From Gramella sp. MAR_2010_147 (lineage in GTDB: Bacteria; Bacteroidota; Bacteroidia; Flavobacteriales; Flavobacteriaceae), in contig NZ_LT629741.1 in the NCBI RefSeq assembly GCF_900105135.1, positions 868,001 through 932,000 of the forward strand: 64,000 nucleotides of DNA. Reading direction: 5' to 3'. The notes below the pieces were generated by a model. It ran no database searches and had not been told where the DNA came from. It saw nothing but the letters and a program-made list of their open reading frames with translations. Positions 26,277-36,423 of the stretch are shown piece by piece; position 1 is the stretch's first letter; each line of letters starts with the position of its first letter. A program made the translations under genes and the position numbers.

Positions 26277-28946
26277 ATGACTAAATTTTCAATTTTTATT
26301 GCAGTCTTACTAACACCCATACTTCTCTTTTCACAGGAAGTTACCGGTGTAGTTACAGATAATTCCGGGACCCCGCTTCCCGGTGTAAATGTATTCGAAA
26401 AGGGAACTGAAAATGGTACCTCAACAGATTTTGATGGTCGCTATTCAATTGAAGTAAGTGCTGAAGCCACACTGGTCTTTAGTTTTGTAGGATTCGAAGA
26501 AAAAGAAGTAGCTGTAGACGGAAGACAACAGGTGGATATTGTATTAGCCGATGGTGTCTCCCTTGGCGAAGTACAACTTGTTGGTTCCAGGAGTCCGAAA
26601 AGAACATCAACAGACACGCCAGTAGCAGTAGACGTGATTGATGTAAGCGAAGTGAATACACAGACTGGAAAGATCGAAGTAAATGAACTATTACAATATG
26701 CCGCGCCTTCCTTTAACGCCAATAAGCAATCTGGTTCAGATGGTGCAGATCATATAGACCCTGCATCGCTAAGAGGTCTGGGGCCAGATCAGACATTAGT
26801 GCTGGTAAATGGAAAACGTAGACACCAGTCTTCACTTATCAATATCTTTGGAACCCGAGGCCGTGGTAATACCGGAACCGATCTCAATGCCATACCCGCC
26901 TCTTCTATTAAGAGAATCGAAATTCTTAGAGATGGTGCTTCTGCCCAATATGGCTCTGATGCTATTGCGGGGGTTATTAATATTGTTTTGAAAGATGCTG
27001 TAGAAAAATTTAGTGGAAGTGTTAACTATGGTTTTTATAATACAAATGCTGATGGTGACTTCCCCGAGGGGACTCCAAATACCGATGGAAATCGATTAGA
27101 TACAGATAGAGACGGAAATGCCATTAGCGATGATCAGAATTTTGATGGTGGATCTTTAAAAGTTGCTGCAAATTATGGATTCGAGATCGCTGAAGAAGGT
27201 TATGCCAACTTCACAATGGAGTATCTAAACAAAAATAAAACGCTGCGTCCTGGATTCGATTTTAGACGTGGTTTTGGCGAGGCTTCTATTGAAGGTTTAA
27301 ATTTTATGGGGAACATTGCGATTCCGTTATCAGATAATTCAGAATTTTATGCTTTTGGAGGTAGAAACTATCGGGATACCGATGCCTTTGCCTTTACACG
27401 TAACAATCCCACTGCGAGAAATGTTATAAGTGTTTATCCAAATGGTTTTACTCCCAGAATCACCTCTATAATTACAGATAATTCTGTTGCAGCAGGTTTC
27501 AGAACTCAAACTGAAAGCGGCTGGAATATAGATCTTAGTAATACCTGGGGAAAGAACTTTTTTCATTATTACATTAAAGGCACCATCAATGCTTCTTTAG
27601 GTGATATTTCTCCCACAGATTTCGATGCAGGCGGTCATAGTTTAAGCCAGAATGTTATTAACCTTGACTTCTCTAAATATTATGAAGACATGCTCGAGGG
27701 TGTAAACTTTGCATTTGGAGCAGAATACAGAACTGAGAATTTTGAAATTTTTGCCGGTGAAGAAGCTTCGTATGCCACCTATGATGTTGATGGTATCCCA
27801 ATAACCAATCCAGATGTGCAGCAACAGCCCATAGATCCGGTAACTGGAGATCCAAGACCGGGCGGTTCCCAGGGATTTCCTGGATACGGACCAGATAATG
27901 AAGTGGACCGAAGCAGATCTAACGTGTCCCTATATGCAGATGCCGAATTTGAATTTACAGAAGCTTTCTTATTGGCTGCGGCAGCAAGATTTGAAAATTA
28001 TAGTGATTTCGGAAGTACGATTAATGGAAAACTAGCTGCAAGGTTAAAGGCTACAGATGATATTAATATAAGAGGATCTGTGAGTACAGGTTTTAGAGCT
28101 CCTTCTTTAGCTCAGATATATTACAATCTTAAATTTACCAATTTTGTAGGTGGGGAAGCACTGGAATCTCTTTTGTCTCCAAACAATAGTCCGGTGACCG
28201 CATCTTTTGGCATTGGACCACTACAAGAGGAAACCGCTTTTAATGCCTCTTTAGGTTTCACCGCCAATTTTGGAAAGTTTACTGCCACAGTAGATGGATA
28301 TTTTATCAATGTTCAGGATCGTATTGTATTAACAGGAAATTTTGATGCTCCGCAAATTGATAACGTAGAAGCGGCCCAGTTTTTCGCTAATGGTGCCGAT
28401 ACCGAGACACTAGGATTGGATATTGTACTATCGCATGAATTTGAACTTGGAGAAGGAAAACTTTCCACCAGCTTTATTGGGAATTTTAATGATATGACCA
28501 TTACCGATGTAAAAAATGCTGATCTTAATGAACAAACCTTTTTTGGTGAAAGGGACAAATCATTTTTACTTGCTTCAGCACCCGACAGTAAATTAACATT
28601 GAATTTGAATTATAATCAGGACTGGTTTGATATAGCCTTAGGATTAACCAGATTTAGTGATGTTACTCTTTTGGATTTCCAAATGTTTGAGGATGTAGCA
28701 GATTATGGCAGTCTGGCAAACCAGGTGGCAGCTGCATCAGATGTTTATGAATCAAAAATCGTGACCGACCTTAATCTAGGTTTTAAATTGAACGAATCAC
28801 TAAAACTGAACGTAGGAAGCAATAACCTGTTTAATGTATATCCAGACCAGCAGGATGACTGGACAGAAGCCGGCGGATATTGGGATGCTGTTCAAATGGG
28901 ATTTGGAGGAGCTTATTATTATGCAAAGCTCAATATTAGATTATAA
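26277..28946 (+). CDS. TonB-dependent outer-membrane receptor with carboxypeptidase-regulatory-like N-domain
   Basis: 889 aa from ATG 26277, chosen because it opens the signal peptide MTKFSIFIAVLLTPILLFSQ; an upstream TTG at 26244 would add a polar stretch. Next come a CarboxypepD_reg-like domain (~22-100, VTGVVTDNSGTPLPGVNVFE), a plug (~115-245, with LVLVNGKRRHQSS and RIEILRDGASAQYGSDAIAG), and a 22-strand-type barrel ending in aromatic GGAYYYAKLNIRL. No SusD partner follows, so it is not a standard SusCD glycan importer; the substrate is unknown. Probably monocistronic with its own terminator. The 250 bp upstream are A/T rich and hold no gene; TATATTG at 26240 is a weak promoter match. Confidence 0.92.
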   Translation: MTKFSIFIAVLLTPILLFSQEVTGVVTDNSGTPLPGVNVFEKGTENGTSTDFDGRYSIEVSAEATLVFSFVGFEEKEVAVDGRQQVDIVLADGVSLGEVQLVGSRSPKRTSTDTPVAVDVIDVSEVNTQTGKIEVNELLQYAAPSFNANKQSGSDGADHIDPASLRGLGPDQTLVLVNGKRRHQSSLINIFGTRGRGNTGTDLNAIPASSIKRIEILRDGASAQYGSDAIAGVINIVLKDAVEKFSGSVNYGFYNTNADGDFPEGTPNTDGNRLDTDRDGNAISDDQNFDGGSLKVAANYGFEIAEEGYANFTMEYLNKNKTLRPGFDFRRGFGEASIEGLNFMGNIAIPLSDNSEFYAFGGRNYRDTDAFAFTRNNPTARNVISVYPNGFTPRITSIITDNSVAAGFRTQTESGWNIDLSNTWGKNFFHYYIKGTINASLGDISPTDFDAGGHSLSQNVINLDFSKYYEDMLEGVNFAFGAEYRTENFEIFAGEEASYATYDVDGIPITNPDVQQQPIDPVTGDPRPGGSQGFPGYGPDNEVDRSRSNVSLYADAEFEFTEAFLLAAAARFENYSDFGSTINGKLAARLKATDDINIRGSVSTGFRAPSLAQIYYNLKFTNFVGGEALESLLSPNNSPVTASFGIGPLQEETAFNASLGFTANFGKFTATVDGYFINVQDRIVLTGNFDAPQIDNVEAAQFFANGADTETLGLDIVLSHEFELGEGKLSTSFIGNFNDMTITDVKNADLNEQTFFGERDKSFLLASAPDSKLTLNLNYNQDWFDIALGLTRFSDVTLLDFQMFEDVADYGSLANQVAAASDVYESKIVTDLNLGFKLNESLKLNVGSNNLFNVYPDQQDDWTEAGGYWDAVQMGFGGAYYYAKLNIRL

Positions 28947-28959
28947 AATCACCTGAAAT

Positions 28960-29006
28960 AAAATAAGGGCTGTCTAAAATCCATAATTTAGACAGCCCTT
29001 ATTTTA
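28960..29006. terminator. Bidirectional hairpin terminator
   Basis: AAATAAGGGCTGTCTAAA and its complement TTTAGACAGCCCTTATTT form a long stem with a small loop, between the convergent TonB receptor and coiled-coil genes. Confidence 0.85.
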
Positions 29007-29064
29007 TAGATCAATTTAAAGGAATCAAATATCATTGTATACACTACTGGAGACAAAGATTCAA

Positions 29065-30261
29065 TTATTCCACTATATACATCTCATTAGACGCTTTAAT
29101 ATATTCCTGGGGATTAAAAGTTGATTCAAAACTGTTTCGAACAAGATCCAGTTTCAATTTTAAATTATTCATCTCATTCTTTAAGTATGGATCATTCTGG
29201 TATTTATGAATAAGCTTTTCATACTTATCCAGGTTCTCAAGAATTCTAAAAGTTAACATCCCAAAACGTATTTTTAGATTTTGCACACTTAGCATTTGAT
29301 CATGATATTCCTGCTTCCAGTTTTCAGGATTATTTTTACGTTCTTCTACGATCCTGTTTTCAGCAATTTTTGAAATATCAAGAATATATTGGGTACGCTT
29401 TTTAGCATCGGTTTCATTCGTGAATTTTTCAGTGAAATTCTTCTTTTTGAGATCAAGGATCTCTACCAGGTTATCTTCCATGGCTTTATTTTGAAGTTCT
29501 TTCAGCTCATTTAAACTTTTATTGATTCCCTCCCATTCGGTTTCTATAAGATCTTTATCATGGGTGAATTGAGCTATAGAAGTTGTTAGCTTAAGCATGT
29601 CCATGCTTTGTTCTCTCAACTCCTTATCTCGTCTATTTAAAGAACCAATAAAACTACTAATCCCATCAAACAAACTCCCGGCAAACATTCCTGTAAACGG
29701 AGTTCCTTTAGCAAGATCTCCAGTAACTTGTAACATATGGTTTAGGGCGGCCAAACGAGCATTATCTTCCTGCTCTTCGGCAATATATTTTTTAAATTTC
29801 CCGAACCATTCCTGATAACCTTCATAGTTCATAGGATTCCCAACGGCATCAAGTGTAGTATAAAATTCACGGGAAGTGTTAAAAAGGTTCAAGGGTTTTA
29901 TTTCCCTCTCCATGGAGGCTAGATTTAAGACTGCAGAGCTATAATTGTATTTGTAGACACTAATCGTGTTTTTATCTATCTCCTCCTGTCTTTCTTCTAA
30001 AAATTTAACTCGCTCCAGTAACTTCTCAACCTTTTCTGAAGCCGAATTTGTATTCTTAATACTTTCATCCAGATTGGTGATCTTGGAATCGATCTCTTTT
30101 ATTCGGAATTCCAAATTCTGACTTAAAAGTGAACGTTCCCTATTTAATTCTTTCAGCACCTGTTCTGTTACTGATGCATTCTGGTTGTCTGCATATATCT
30201 GTGCATTTACACAATTCAGGCTGAATAATACAGCCGAAAAAACGAAGAGTATCTTCTTCAT
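29065..30261 (-). CDS. Exported coiled-coil protein, 398 aa
   Basis: Signal peptide MKKILFVFSAVLFSLNCVNAQ, cleaved after NAQ. Residues ~28-110 and ~215-300 are Glu/Lys-rich heptad-like helices (for example EKVEKLLERVKFLEERQEEI and LNELKELQNKAMEDNLVEIL). Between them is a Gly/Phe segment, TPFTGMFAGSLFDGISSFIG, hydrophobic enough to insert into or lie on a membrane. No family recognised. Probably periplasmic or outer-membrane associated. The helix - hydrophobic hairpin - helix layout recalls alpha-helical pore-forming toxins, a pattern-based speculation only. Single gene with a shared terminator. Confidence 0.72.
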   Translation of the reverse strand: MKKILFVFSAVLFSLNCVNAQIYADNQNASVTEQVLKELNRERSLLSQNLEFRIKEIDSKITNLDESIKNTNSASEKVEKLLERVKFLEERQEEIDKNTISVYKYNYSSAVLNLASMEREIKPLNLFNTSREFYTTLDAVGNPMNYEGYQEWFGKFKKYIAEEQEDNARLAALNHMLQVTGDLAKGTPFTGMFAGSLFDGISSFIGSLNRRDKELREQSMDMLKLTTSIAQFTHDKDLIETEWEGINKSLNELKELQNKAMEDNLVEILDLKKKNFTEKFTNETDAKKRTQYILDISKIAENRIVEERKNNPENWKQEYHDQMLSVQNLKIRFGMLTFRILENLDKYEKLIHKYQNDPYLKNEMNNLKLKLDLVRNSFESTFNPQEYIKASNEMYIVE

Positions 30262-30388
30262 AAGCTATTGGTTTTAGTCAACTTATTAACGTGGTACCAG
30301 TTTGCATATTTCATGCCACCAAATTATTGATGCAGAATAGTTACTAAACTAAGGCTCAGTAAGATTACAAGTGTAGAAATATTGATCA

Positions 30389-31123
30389 TTATCCGGTAAT
30401 TTTCCCCATTCTGAAAAGTATTGGAAATGTGATCCGGTTCTTCTTTCCAAAGGAGGCACGTAGTTTTTCTTCGGTTAATTTTACAGGATCGTAGTTATTT
30501 TCCTTTTCATAATGTTTTACGGCAGACCAGGTTCGTAAGTATCCCAGTAAATGTTCTATATCCCAATTATAAGTCTGCTGGAATTCCGGAGTATTAATTT
30601 CACTAAAGGGAAAAGGAATCGCCTGGTAGTTTTCATCTAAATATTTTCGTTCAGGATCCCAATAAGAACCAATTACATTATTATAAAAATGAGAGATGAT
30701 ATGATCAATTCCAGGAGAAGATTTAAAAAGCCCGTAGCCCATGATCACAATTATTCCATCAGGCTTTAGACATCTTTTAACTTCGGCATAAAATTTTTCA
30801 AATTCAAACCAATGTACTGCCTGAGCAACAATAATGAGATCAAATTGATCGTTTTTAAAATCTGTTTTTTTCGAAGGCTGAATTGAATAATTGATATTGG
30901 CTTTTTTAACCGCATGCTTTAATTGATTTCTACTAATATCTGTGGCCTCTACATGATAAAAAAATTCAGCTAATTTTCCAGCTACCTGCCCGTTTCCAGT
31001 ACCACAGTCCCAGGCCTTCCCAAAACCATGTGCATTTGATTTTATAAAGTCATAGATCTCATTTGGATAATCTGGTCGAAACTTTTTATAGTCGGCAGAC
31101 TTTGTTGAGAAGTTATCTTTCAA
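30389..31123 (-). CDS. Class I SAM-dependent methyltransferase
   Basis: 244 aa from TTG 31123, the only start after an in-frame stop 12 nt upstream, and one that fits the usual family N-terminus KDNFSTKSADYKKFRPDYP. SAM-binding motif I is DCGTGNGQVAGKLAEFF, the acidic motif II region is VEATDIS, and motif post-I FDLIIVAQAVHWF is present. The family includes trans-aconitate-like and tRNA or small-molecule methyltransferases; the substrate is unknown. The TTG lies inside a TAATTTTG sequence that also matches the -7 promoter consensus. Confidence 0.83.
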   Translation of the reverse strand: MKDNFSTKSADYKKFRPDYPNEIYDFIKSNAHGFGKAWDCGTGNGQVAGKLAEFFYHVEATDISRNQLKHAVKKANINYSIQPSKKTDFKNDQFDLIIVAQAVHWFEFEKFYAEVKRCLKPDGIIVIMGYGLFKSSPGIDHIISHFYNNVIGSYWDPERKYLDENYQAIPFPFSEINTPEFQQTYNWDIEHLLGYLRTWSAVKHYEKENNYDPVKLTEEKLRASFGKKNRITFPILFRMGKITG

Positions 31124-31307
31124 AATTAAGACTCATTTATTCACGATATAGCAAAAACACCTCTTTAATTATATCATATTTTTAATGTAAAGCAAAAATT
31201 ATAAAAAATATAGTAGTTATTCGCGTCAAATACTAGCAGTTTCACATCATATTAAGGCTGAAAATCATTATATTGTATAAGTTTATTTCAAACTTAATTC
31301 AGCAATT

Positions 31308-32588
31308 ATGAAAAAATTTGATACAGTTCTTAAAGGTAGCATGCTTTCCATGGTTTTCTTGGCATGCATGTTTTTTATATCGACACACAGTTTTGCTTAT
31401 CAGCCTGCAGATATTGAATACGTTGAATATCGCGGCGAAGTTGTAAATGCTAGTAATGGCAGAGCGATATCTTCAGCATATTTATCATTGAATAATAGTA
31501 ATATCTCTACTATAACAAATTCAGATGGAGAGTTTTCCCTTAAGGTACCTGAAGATCTTACCGAAGCAACGGTCACTATCTCTGTACTTGGTTTTCAAAG
31601 TAAAACTTTACCTCTTGATTATTTTAAGCCAGAAGGTACAAGAATAGAACTTGAAGAAACAGTAGAAGAGCTAACAGAAGTAAACCTATATAAGGCTACC
31701 AATGCAAATCTGCTGGTTAAAGAAATGCTTGATAAAAAAGATGATAATTATCTCTCAGATCAAAGCTTAATGACTTCTTTTTATAGAGAGACCATCAAAA
31801 AAGGCTGGAACAATGTTAGTCTTTCAGAAGCCGTTGTGAAGATTTTCAAAAGTCCTTATAATTCTTCGAAAAAGGACCTAGTTTCCCTCTATAAAGCTCG
31901 TAAAAGTACTAATTATGATAAACTGGATACACTGGCTTTAAAATTACGTGGAGGACCTTTTAATACGCTATACCTGGATATGATGAAATATACAGAATAT
32001 GTTTTAAGACCGGAAATGCTTAATAGTTATGATTTTAAATTTGATGAGCCCACTAAGATTAATGACAGGTATACCTATGTTATAGACTTTAAGGAAAATG
32101 ATAAGTCTGATCCCTGGTATTACGGTAAACTTTTTATTGATGCAGAAACCTCTACCCTGGTTAAAGCTGATTATAATTTAAATGTAGACGATAGAGATGC
32201 TGCCGCAGCAATGTTTGTAAAGAAAAAGCCAAACGGTTCTAAAGTGTATCCAACCGAATTAAATTACCAGGTTGATTATGCTCAAAGTAATGGAAAATGG
32301 CATTATGCCTACGGAAAAGCTCAGCTGGAATATGTTGTAAACTGGAAGAGGAAGATATTCAATTCTAAATACAAGATAAACAGTGAAATGGTGGTTACAG
32401 ATTGGCAGGCATATGCCGGTAACGACTGGAAAAAAACAGTTGATCTAATTAACCCGAATATCGTAATGGTAGATGATGTCGCAGGATTCTATGATTCTGA
32501 ATTCTGGGGAAGTAATAACATAATTGAACCGGAAAAATCTATTCAAAATGCCATTGATAAGATAAAACGAAGGATAAATGATGAATAA
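31308..32588 (+). CDS. Exported protein with carboxypeptidase-regulatory-like domain, 426 aa
   Basis: Signal peptide through about residue 30 (SMVFLACMFFISTHSFAYQP). Residues ~38-112 are a CarboxypepD_reg-like beta-sandwich (YRGEVVNASNGRAISSAYLS, SDGEFSLKVPEDL, VTISVLGFQSKTL). The rest (~130-426) is a beta-rich domain with repeated aromatic-charged strands, as in DUF5686-type surface proteins without the barrel. Probably periplasmic or surface-anchored; function unknown. About 180 bp of A/T-rich DNA lies upstream without a clear promoter. Followed by a strong two-way terminator. Confidence 0.78.
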   Translation: MKKFDTVLKGSMLSMVFLACMFFISTHSFAYQPADIEYVEYRGEVVNASNGRAISSAYLSLNNSNISTITNSDGEFSLKVPEDLTEATVTISVLGFQSKTLPLDYFKPEGTRIELEETVEELTEVNLYKATNANLLVKEMLDKKDDNYLSDQSLMTSFYRETIKKGWNNVSLSEAVVKIFKSPYNSSKKDLVSLYKARKSTNYDKLDTLALKLRGGPFNTLYLDMMKYTEYVLRPEMLNSYDFKFDEPTKINDRYTYVIDFKENDKSDPWYYGKLFIDAETSTLVKADYNLNVDDRDAAAAMFVKKKPNGSKVYPTELNYQVDYAQSNGKWHYAYGKAQLEYVVNWKRKIFNSKYKINSEMVVTDWQAYAGNDWKKTVDLINPNIVMVDDVAGFYDSEFWGSNNIIEPEKSIQNAIDKIKRRINDE

Positions 32589-32594
32589 AGAAGC

Positions 32595-32628
32595 AAAAAA
32601 TCCCTGCTAAAAAAGCAGGGATTTTTTT
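32595..32628. terminator. Bidirectional hairpin terminator
   Basis: TCCCTGCT and AGCAGGGA pair around AAAAA, with A6 before and T7 after, so it works from both sides between the exported protein and the ferredoxin gene. Confidence 0.9.
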
Positions 32629-32681
32629 GTTGATTATTTAATAAATAGCAATAGGTTTTACTCTATGCGATTTGCATTTGA

Positions 32682-33065
<384 letters not shown>

Positions 33066-33124
33066 TCATTGAAAAAAGACCGGTAGCTTTTAGGAAATTT
33101 TATGGTTATAAGCTCCGGAAACTT

Positions 33125-33132
33125 TAATTTCG
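33125..33132 (+). promoter_or_regulatory. Putative -7 element for the acyl-CoA reductase gene
   Basis: TAATTTCG, one mismatch to TAnnTTTG, 44 nt before the ATG; no clear -33. Confidence 0.3.
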
Positions 33133-33176
33133 CTGCACAAATTTAACATAGGACGACCTCTTAACCAAATAAGACG

Positions 33177-34235
33177 ATGACAATTGATGACCATAAATCA
33201 CATCTAATCACTTTAGGAAAATTCCTGAAGCAGTTTCAGGTATCCAATTCTGTTCAGGATAAGGATATTCCAGGAAATGATAAATTCTTTAATGAAATGG
33301 ATCAGAAAATAGATGCTGCCATTCATTATAATGGATGGTTTAATCGGGAAAATATCATCTTTTCGCTACAGGAGTGGGCCACAGCTTTAACCACACGTAA
33401 TTTAAAATTGTGGCTTGCAGATTATGATCTTTCAAAGAGCAGTGAAAAAACCGTTGGAATCGTCATGGCTGGAAACATTCCCCTGGTTGGATTTCATGAT
33501 TTTCTTTCAGTTTTGGTTTCCGGACATAAAGTTCTGGTAAAGCTATCTACCAACGATAAACAGTTACTCCCTGTGATAGCAGCCTATTTGATGAATCTTG
33601 ATAGTCGTTATGAAAACCGCATACAATTCACAGAAGATAGACTTAAAGATTTTGACGCAGTTATCGCCACGGGAAGCAATAATACAGCCAGATACTTTGA
33701 ATATTATTTTAAGAATAAACCTAGTATTATAAGAAAGAACAGGAATTCAGTTGCAATTATTACTGGTAGCGAAAAAAAAGAAGAACTTCAAAAACTAGGT
33801 GAAGACATTTTTAGATATTATGGCCTGGGATGTAGAAATGTTTCAAAACTTTATGTTCCTGAAAATTATGATTTCGACTTGTTCTTTAAATCAATGTATG
33901 ATTGGAATCCTATCATAAATCAGGATAAATACGCCAATAATTACGATTATAATAAAGCGGTCTATCTTATGAGTGAATTTAAGTTGCTAGACAATGGATT
34001 TTTAATGTTGAAAGAAGATAAAAGCTTTGGTTCTCCTATCGCTACCCTATTCTATGAAACATATGAGAATGAACAAAAATTGAAAACTATTTTAAAAGAA
34101 AATGCAGATAAAATTCAGTGTGTCGTGAAAAACGAAGGGAATAAACAAGAAGTTAACTTTGGACAAACTCAAAAACCCCAGCTTTGGGATTACGCAGATA
34201 ATATTGATACTATAGACTTTCTTTCTAAACTCTAA
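33177..34235 (+). CDS. Acyl-CoA reductase (LuxC/aldehyde-dehydrogenase-like)
   Basis: 352 aa. The aldehyde-dehydrogenase-like fold is indicated by TVGIVMAGNIPLVGFHDFLS (cofactor region), AVIATGSNNTARYFEYYF, and the catalytic Cys219 in YYGLGCRNVSKLYVPE. LuxC enzymes reduce acyl-CoA to aldehyde using NADPH, giving fatty aldehydes. No luxD, luxE or luciferase is near, so bioluminescence is not implied. It sits between ferredoxin (divergent) and serC (70 nt downstream, same strand), an arrangement I believe is common in Flavobacteriia; the physiological substrate is unknown. Confidence 0.83.
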   Translation: MTIDDHKSHLITLGKFLKQFQVSNSVQDKDIPGNDKFFNEMDQKIDAAIHYNGWFNRENIIFSLQEWATALTTRNLKLWLADYDLSKSSEKTVGIVMAGNIPLVGFHDFLSVLVSGHKVLVKLSTNDKQLLPVIAAYLMNLDSRYENRIQFTEDRLKDFDAVIATGSNNTARYFEYYFKNKPSIIRKNRNSVAIITGSEKKEELQKLGEDIFRYYGLGCRNVSKLYVPENYDFDLFFKSMYDWNPIINQDKYANNYDYNKAVYLMSEFKLLDNGFLMLKEDKSFGSPIATLFYETYENEQKLKTILKENADKIQCVVKNEGNKQEVNFGQTQKPQLWDYADNIDTIDFLSKL

Positions 34236-34266
34236 TCTTATAATTTCCATAACAACAATTGCCTTC

Positions 34267-34274
34267 TAATTTTG
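34267..34274 (+). promoter_or_regulatory. serC -7 promoter element
   Basis: TAATTTTG, an exact TAnnTTTG match, 31 nt before ATG 34306. A second near-match, CATCTTTG, follows at 34276-34283. No clear -33. Confidence 0.45.
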
Positions 34275-34305
34275 GCATCTTTGTTATAATCAACTACCAA
34301 TATTT

Positions 34306-35370
34306 ATGAAAAAGCACAACTTTAGCGCAGGCCCCTGTATCCTACCTCAGGAAGTATTTAAGGAAGCTTCACAGGCTATCCTGGATTTTAATAATTCAGG
34401 CTTATCGATTTTAGAGATTTCTCACCGTAGTGCAGACTTTGTTTCAGTTATGGATGAAGCACAATCGCTGGCGCTGGAATTATTAGGTTTAAAAGACAAA
34501 GGTTATAAAGCACTATTCCTACAGGGAGGAGCCAGCATGCAGTTTTTAATGGCAGCTTACAATTTGCTTGAGAAAAAGGCTGCTTATCTAAATACTGGTA
34601 CCTGGTCTTCTAAAGCGATTAAAGAAGCTAAATTATTTGGAGAAATTACAGAAGTAGCTTCTTCTAAAGACAGAAACTTCAATTATATTCCGAAATCTTA
34701 CGCTATCCCCGAGGATATTGATTATTTCCATTGCACAAGTAATAATACCATCTTCGGTACTCAAATAAAAGAATTTCCAGCCACAGGTAAAACTATGGTC
34801 TGCGATATGAGTAGTGATATCTTTTCAAGAGAATTGGATTTCGCTAAATTTGATCTCATCTATGCCGGAGCTCAAAAGAACATGGGGCCTGCGGGAACCA
34901 CTCTTGTAGTAATTAAGGAAGATATTCTTGGTAAGGTTTCCAGAAAAATTCCTTCTATGATGGATTACTCTGTTCATATTAGTAAAGACAGTATGTTCAA
35001 TACTCCGGCGGTCTACGCGGTCTATGTATCCATGCTTACGCTAAGATGGATAAAATCTAAAGGAGGTTTAAAGGAAATGGAATCGCTTAATAATGAAAAA
35101 GCTCATCTTCTTTACTCTGAAATAGACCGAAATCCTTTGTTTACCGGGTTTGCCGCTAAAGAAGATCGTTCTGCTATGAATGCAACATTTAACCTCACTG
35201 ATGAATCCCATAAAGAAATATTTGATAAATTGTGGAAGGATGCCGGGGTGAATGGATTAAACGGGCATAGAAGTGTTGGGGGTTACCGCGCGTCTATGTA
35301 TAATGCATTACCGCTGGAAAGTGTTCAGGTGGTGGTTGATTGCATGAAAGAACTGGAGAATAAAGTATAA
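34306..35370 (+). CDS. serC: Phosphoserine aminotransferase
   Basis: 354 aa. N-terminus [10 protein letters not shown] and EISHRSADF are family hallmarks. The PLP Lys lies in [17 protein letters not shown], with the phosphate-cup residues in [14 protein letters not shown] and the C-terminal [16 protein letters not shown] arginine region. It makes 3-phosphoserine from phosphohydroxypyruvate and glutamate, and often serves in pyridoxal phosphate synthesis too. serA follows after 24 nt; together they give two of the three serine-synthesis steps. Confidence 0.97.
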   Translation: MKKHNFSAGPCILPQEVFKEASQAILDFNNSGLSILEISHRSADFVSVMDEAQSLALELLGLKDKGYKALFLQGGASMQFLMAAYNLLEKKAAYLNTGTWSSKAIKEAKLFGEITEVASSKDRNFNYIPKSYAIPEDIDYFHCTSNNTIFGTQIKEFPATGKTMVCDMSSDIFSRELDFAKFDLIYAGAQKNMGPAGTTLVVIKEDILGKVSRKIPSMMDYSVHISKDSMFNTPAVYAVYVSMLTLRWIKSKGGLKEMESLNNEKAHLLYSEIDRNPLFTGFAAKEDRSAMNATFNLTDESHKEIFDKLWKDAGVNGLNGHRSVGGYRASMYNALPLESVQVVVDCMKELENKV

Positions 35371-35394
35371 AACTAATTTTAGATCATTTCAAGA

Positions 35395-36357
35395 ATGAAA
35401 GTATTAGCAAATGATGGTATTTCGAAAAGTGGAGCAGAAACTCTAAAGAATGCCGGTTTTGAAGTTATTATCAAAAAGGTAGCGCAAGAGCAGCTCAAGG
35501 ATTACTTGAATCAAAATGCCATTAGCGTACTCCTTGTAAGAAGTGCTACAAGTGTAAGGAAAGATATTATTGATAATTGTATCCATCTTAAAGTAATAGG
35601 TCGTGGAGGCGTTGGAATGGATAATATTGATGTTGCATATGCCAGAAGCAAAGGCATCGCTGTTATTAATACCCCTGCGGCTTCTTCAAGCTCGGTTGCT
35701 GAGCTTGTTTTTGCTCATCTTTTTGGAGGTGTGCGAAAATTACACGATGCCAACAGGAATATGCCTCTTGAGGGAGATTCCAGGTTTAAAGATCTAAAAA
35801 AAGCCTATGCTGGAGGCATTGAATTAAGAGGGAAAACTCTGGGCATTATAGGCTTTGGAAGAATTGGCCGTGAGGTTGCCAAAATTGCGTTGGGCGTTGG
35901 AATGAAGGTGATCGCAAGTGATAAAAATATTGGAGAGGTAGAAATAACCCTGGAGTTCTATAACGATCAAAGCATCAAAATTCCCATTAAAACAGAACCT
36001 ATAGACATGCTCATCAAAGATTCAGACTATATAACACTGCATGTTCCAGCCCAGGATAGTCCTGTTATTGGAGCTAAGGAAATAGCGAAAATGAAAGATG
36101 GTGTTGGGATCATCAATACTGCCCGTGGTGGAGTTCTGGATGAAGAAGCCTTGCTTGAAGGTATAGAATCTGGAAAGATTTCTTTCGCGGCTCTGGATAC
36201 TTATGAAAATGAACCTACTCCTGCGATAAGGTTATTAATGAATGAAAGTATTTCACTTAGTCCGCACATAGGTGCTTCAACAAATGAAGCCCAGGAACGC
36301 ATTGGGGTTGAACTGGCTGAGCAGATCATCTCTATCCTTAAAAAGACAAAAGCATAA
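35395..36357 (+). CDS. serA: D-3-phosphoglycerate dehydrogenase (short form, without ACT domain)
   Basis: 320 aa. NAD-binding GFGRIGREVAK at about 158-168, catalytic Arg in VIGRGGVGMDNID and NTARGGVLDEEALL, and the catalytic His in SLSPHIGASTNEAQERI. There is no C-terminal ACT or ASB domain, so serine feedback by the classical route is absent. It oxidises 3-phosphoglycerate to 3-phosphohydroxypyruvate, feeding serC, which lies 24 nt upstream. Followed by a strong terminator. Confidence 0.94.
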   Translation: MKVLANDGISKSGAETLKNAGFEVIIKKVAQEQLKDYLNQNAISVLLVRSATSVRKDIIDNCIHLKVIGRGGVGMDNIDVAYARSKGIAVINTPAASSSSVAELVFAHLFGGVRKLHDANRNMPLEGDSRFKDLKKAYAGGIELRGKTLGIIGFGRIGREVAKIALGVGMKVIASDKNIGEVEITLEFYNDQSIKIPIKTEPIDMLIKDSDYITLHVPAQDSPVIGAKEIAKMKDGVGIINTARGGVLDEEALLEGIESGKISFAALDTYENEPTPAIRLLMNESISLSPHIGASTNEAQERIGVELAEQIISILKKTKA

Positions 36358-36382
36358 TTTTTTTAGACTTTGATCTTAAATT

Positions 36383-36415
36383 AAAGCTGATGAAACATCT
36401 TCATCGGCTTTTTTA
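36383..36415 (+). terminator. Rho-independent terminator after serA
   Basis: AAAGCTGATGAA pairs with TTCATCGGCTTT (one G-T pair), followed by T7. The next gene starts 9 nt after it. Confidence 0.88.
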
Positions 36416-36423
36416 TTATTTCC

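Noticed and set aside
33177..34235. A bioluminescence operon
   Set aside because: The LuxC-like reductase has no luxD, luxE, luxA or luxB beside it.
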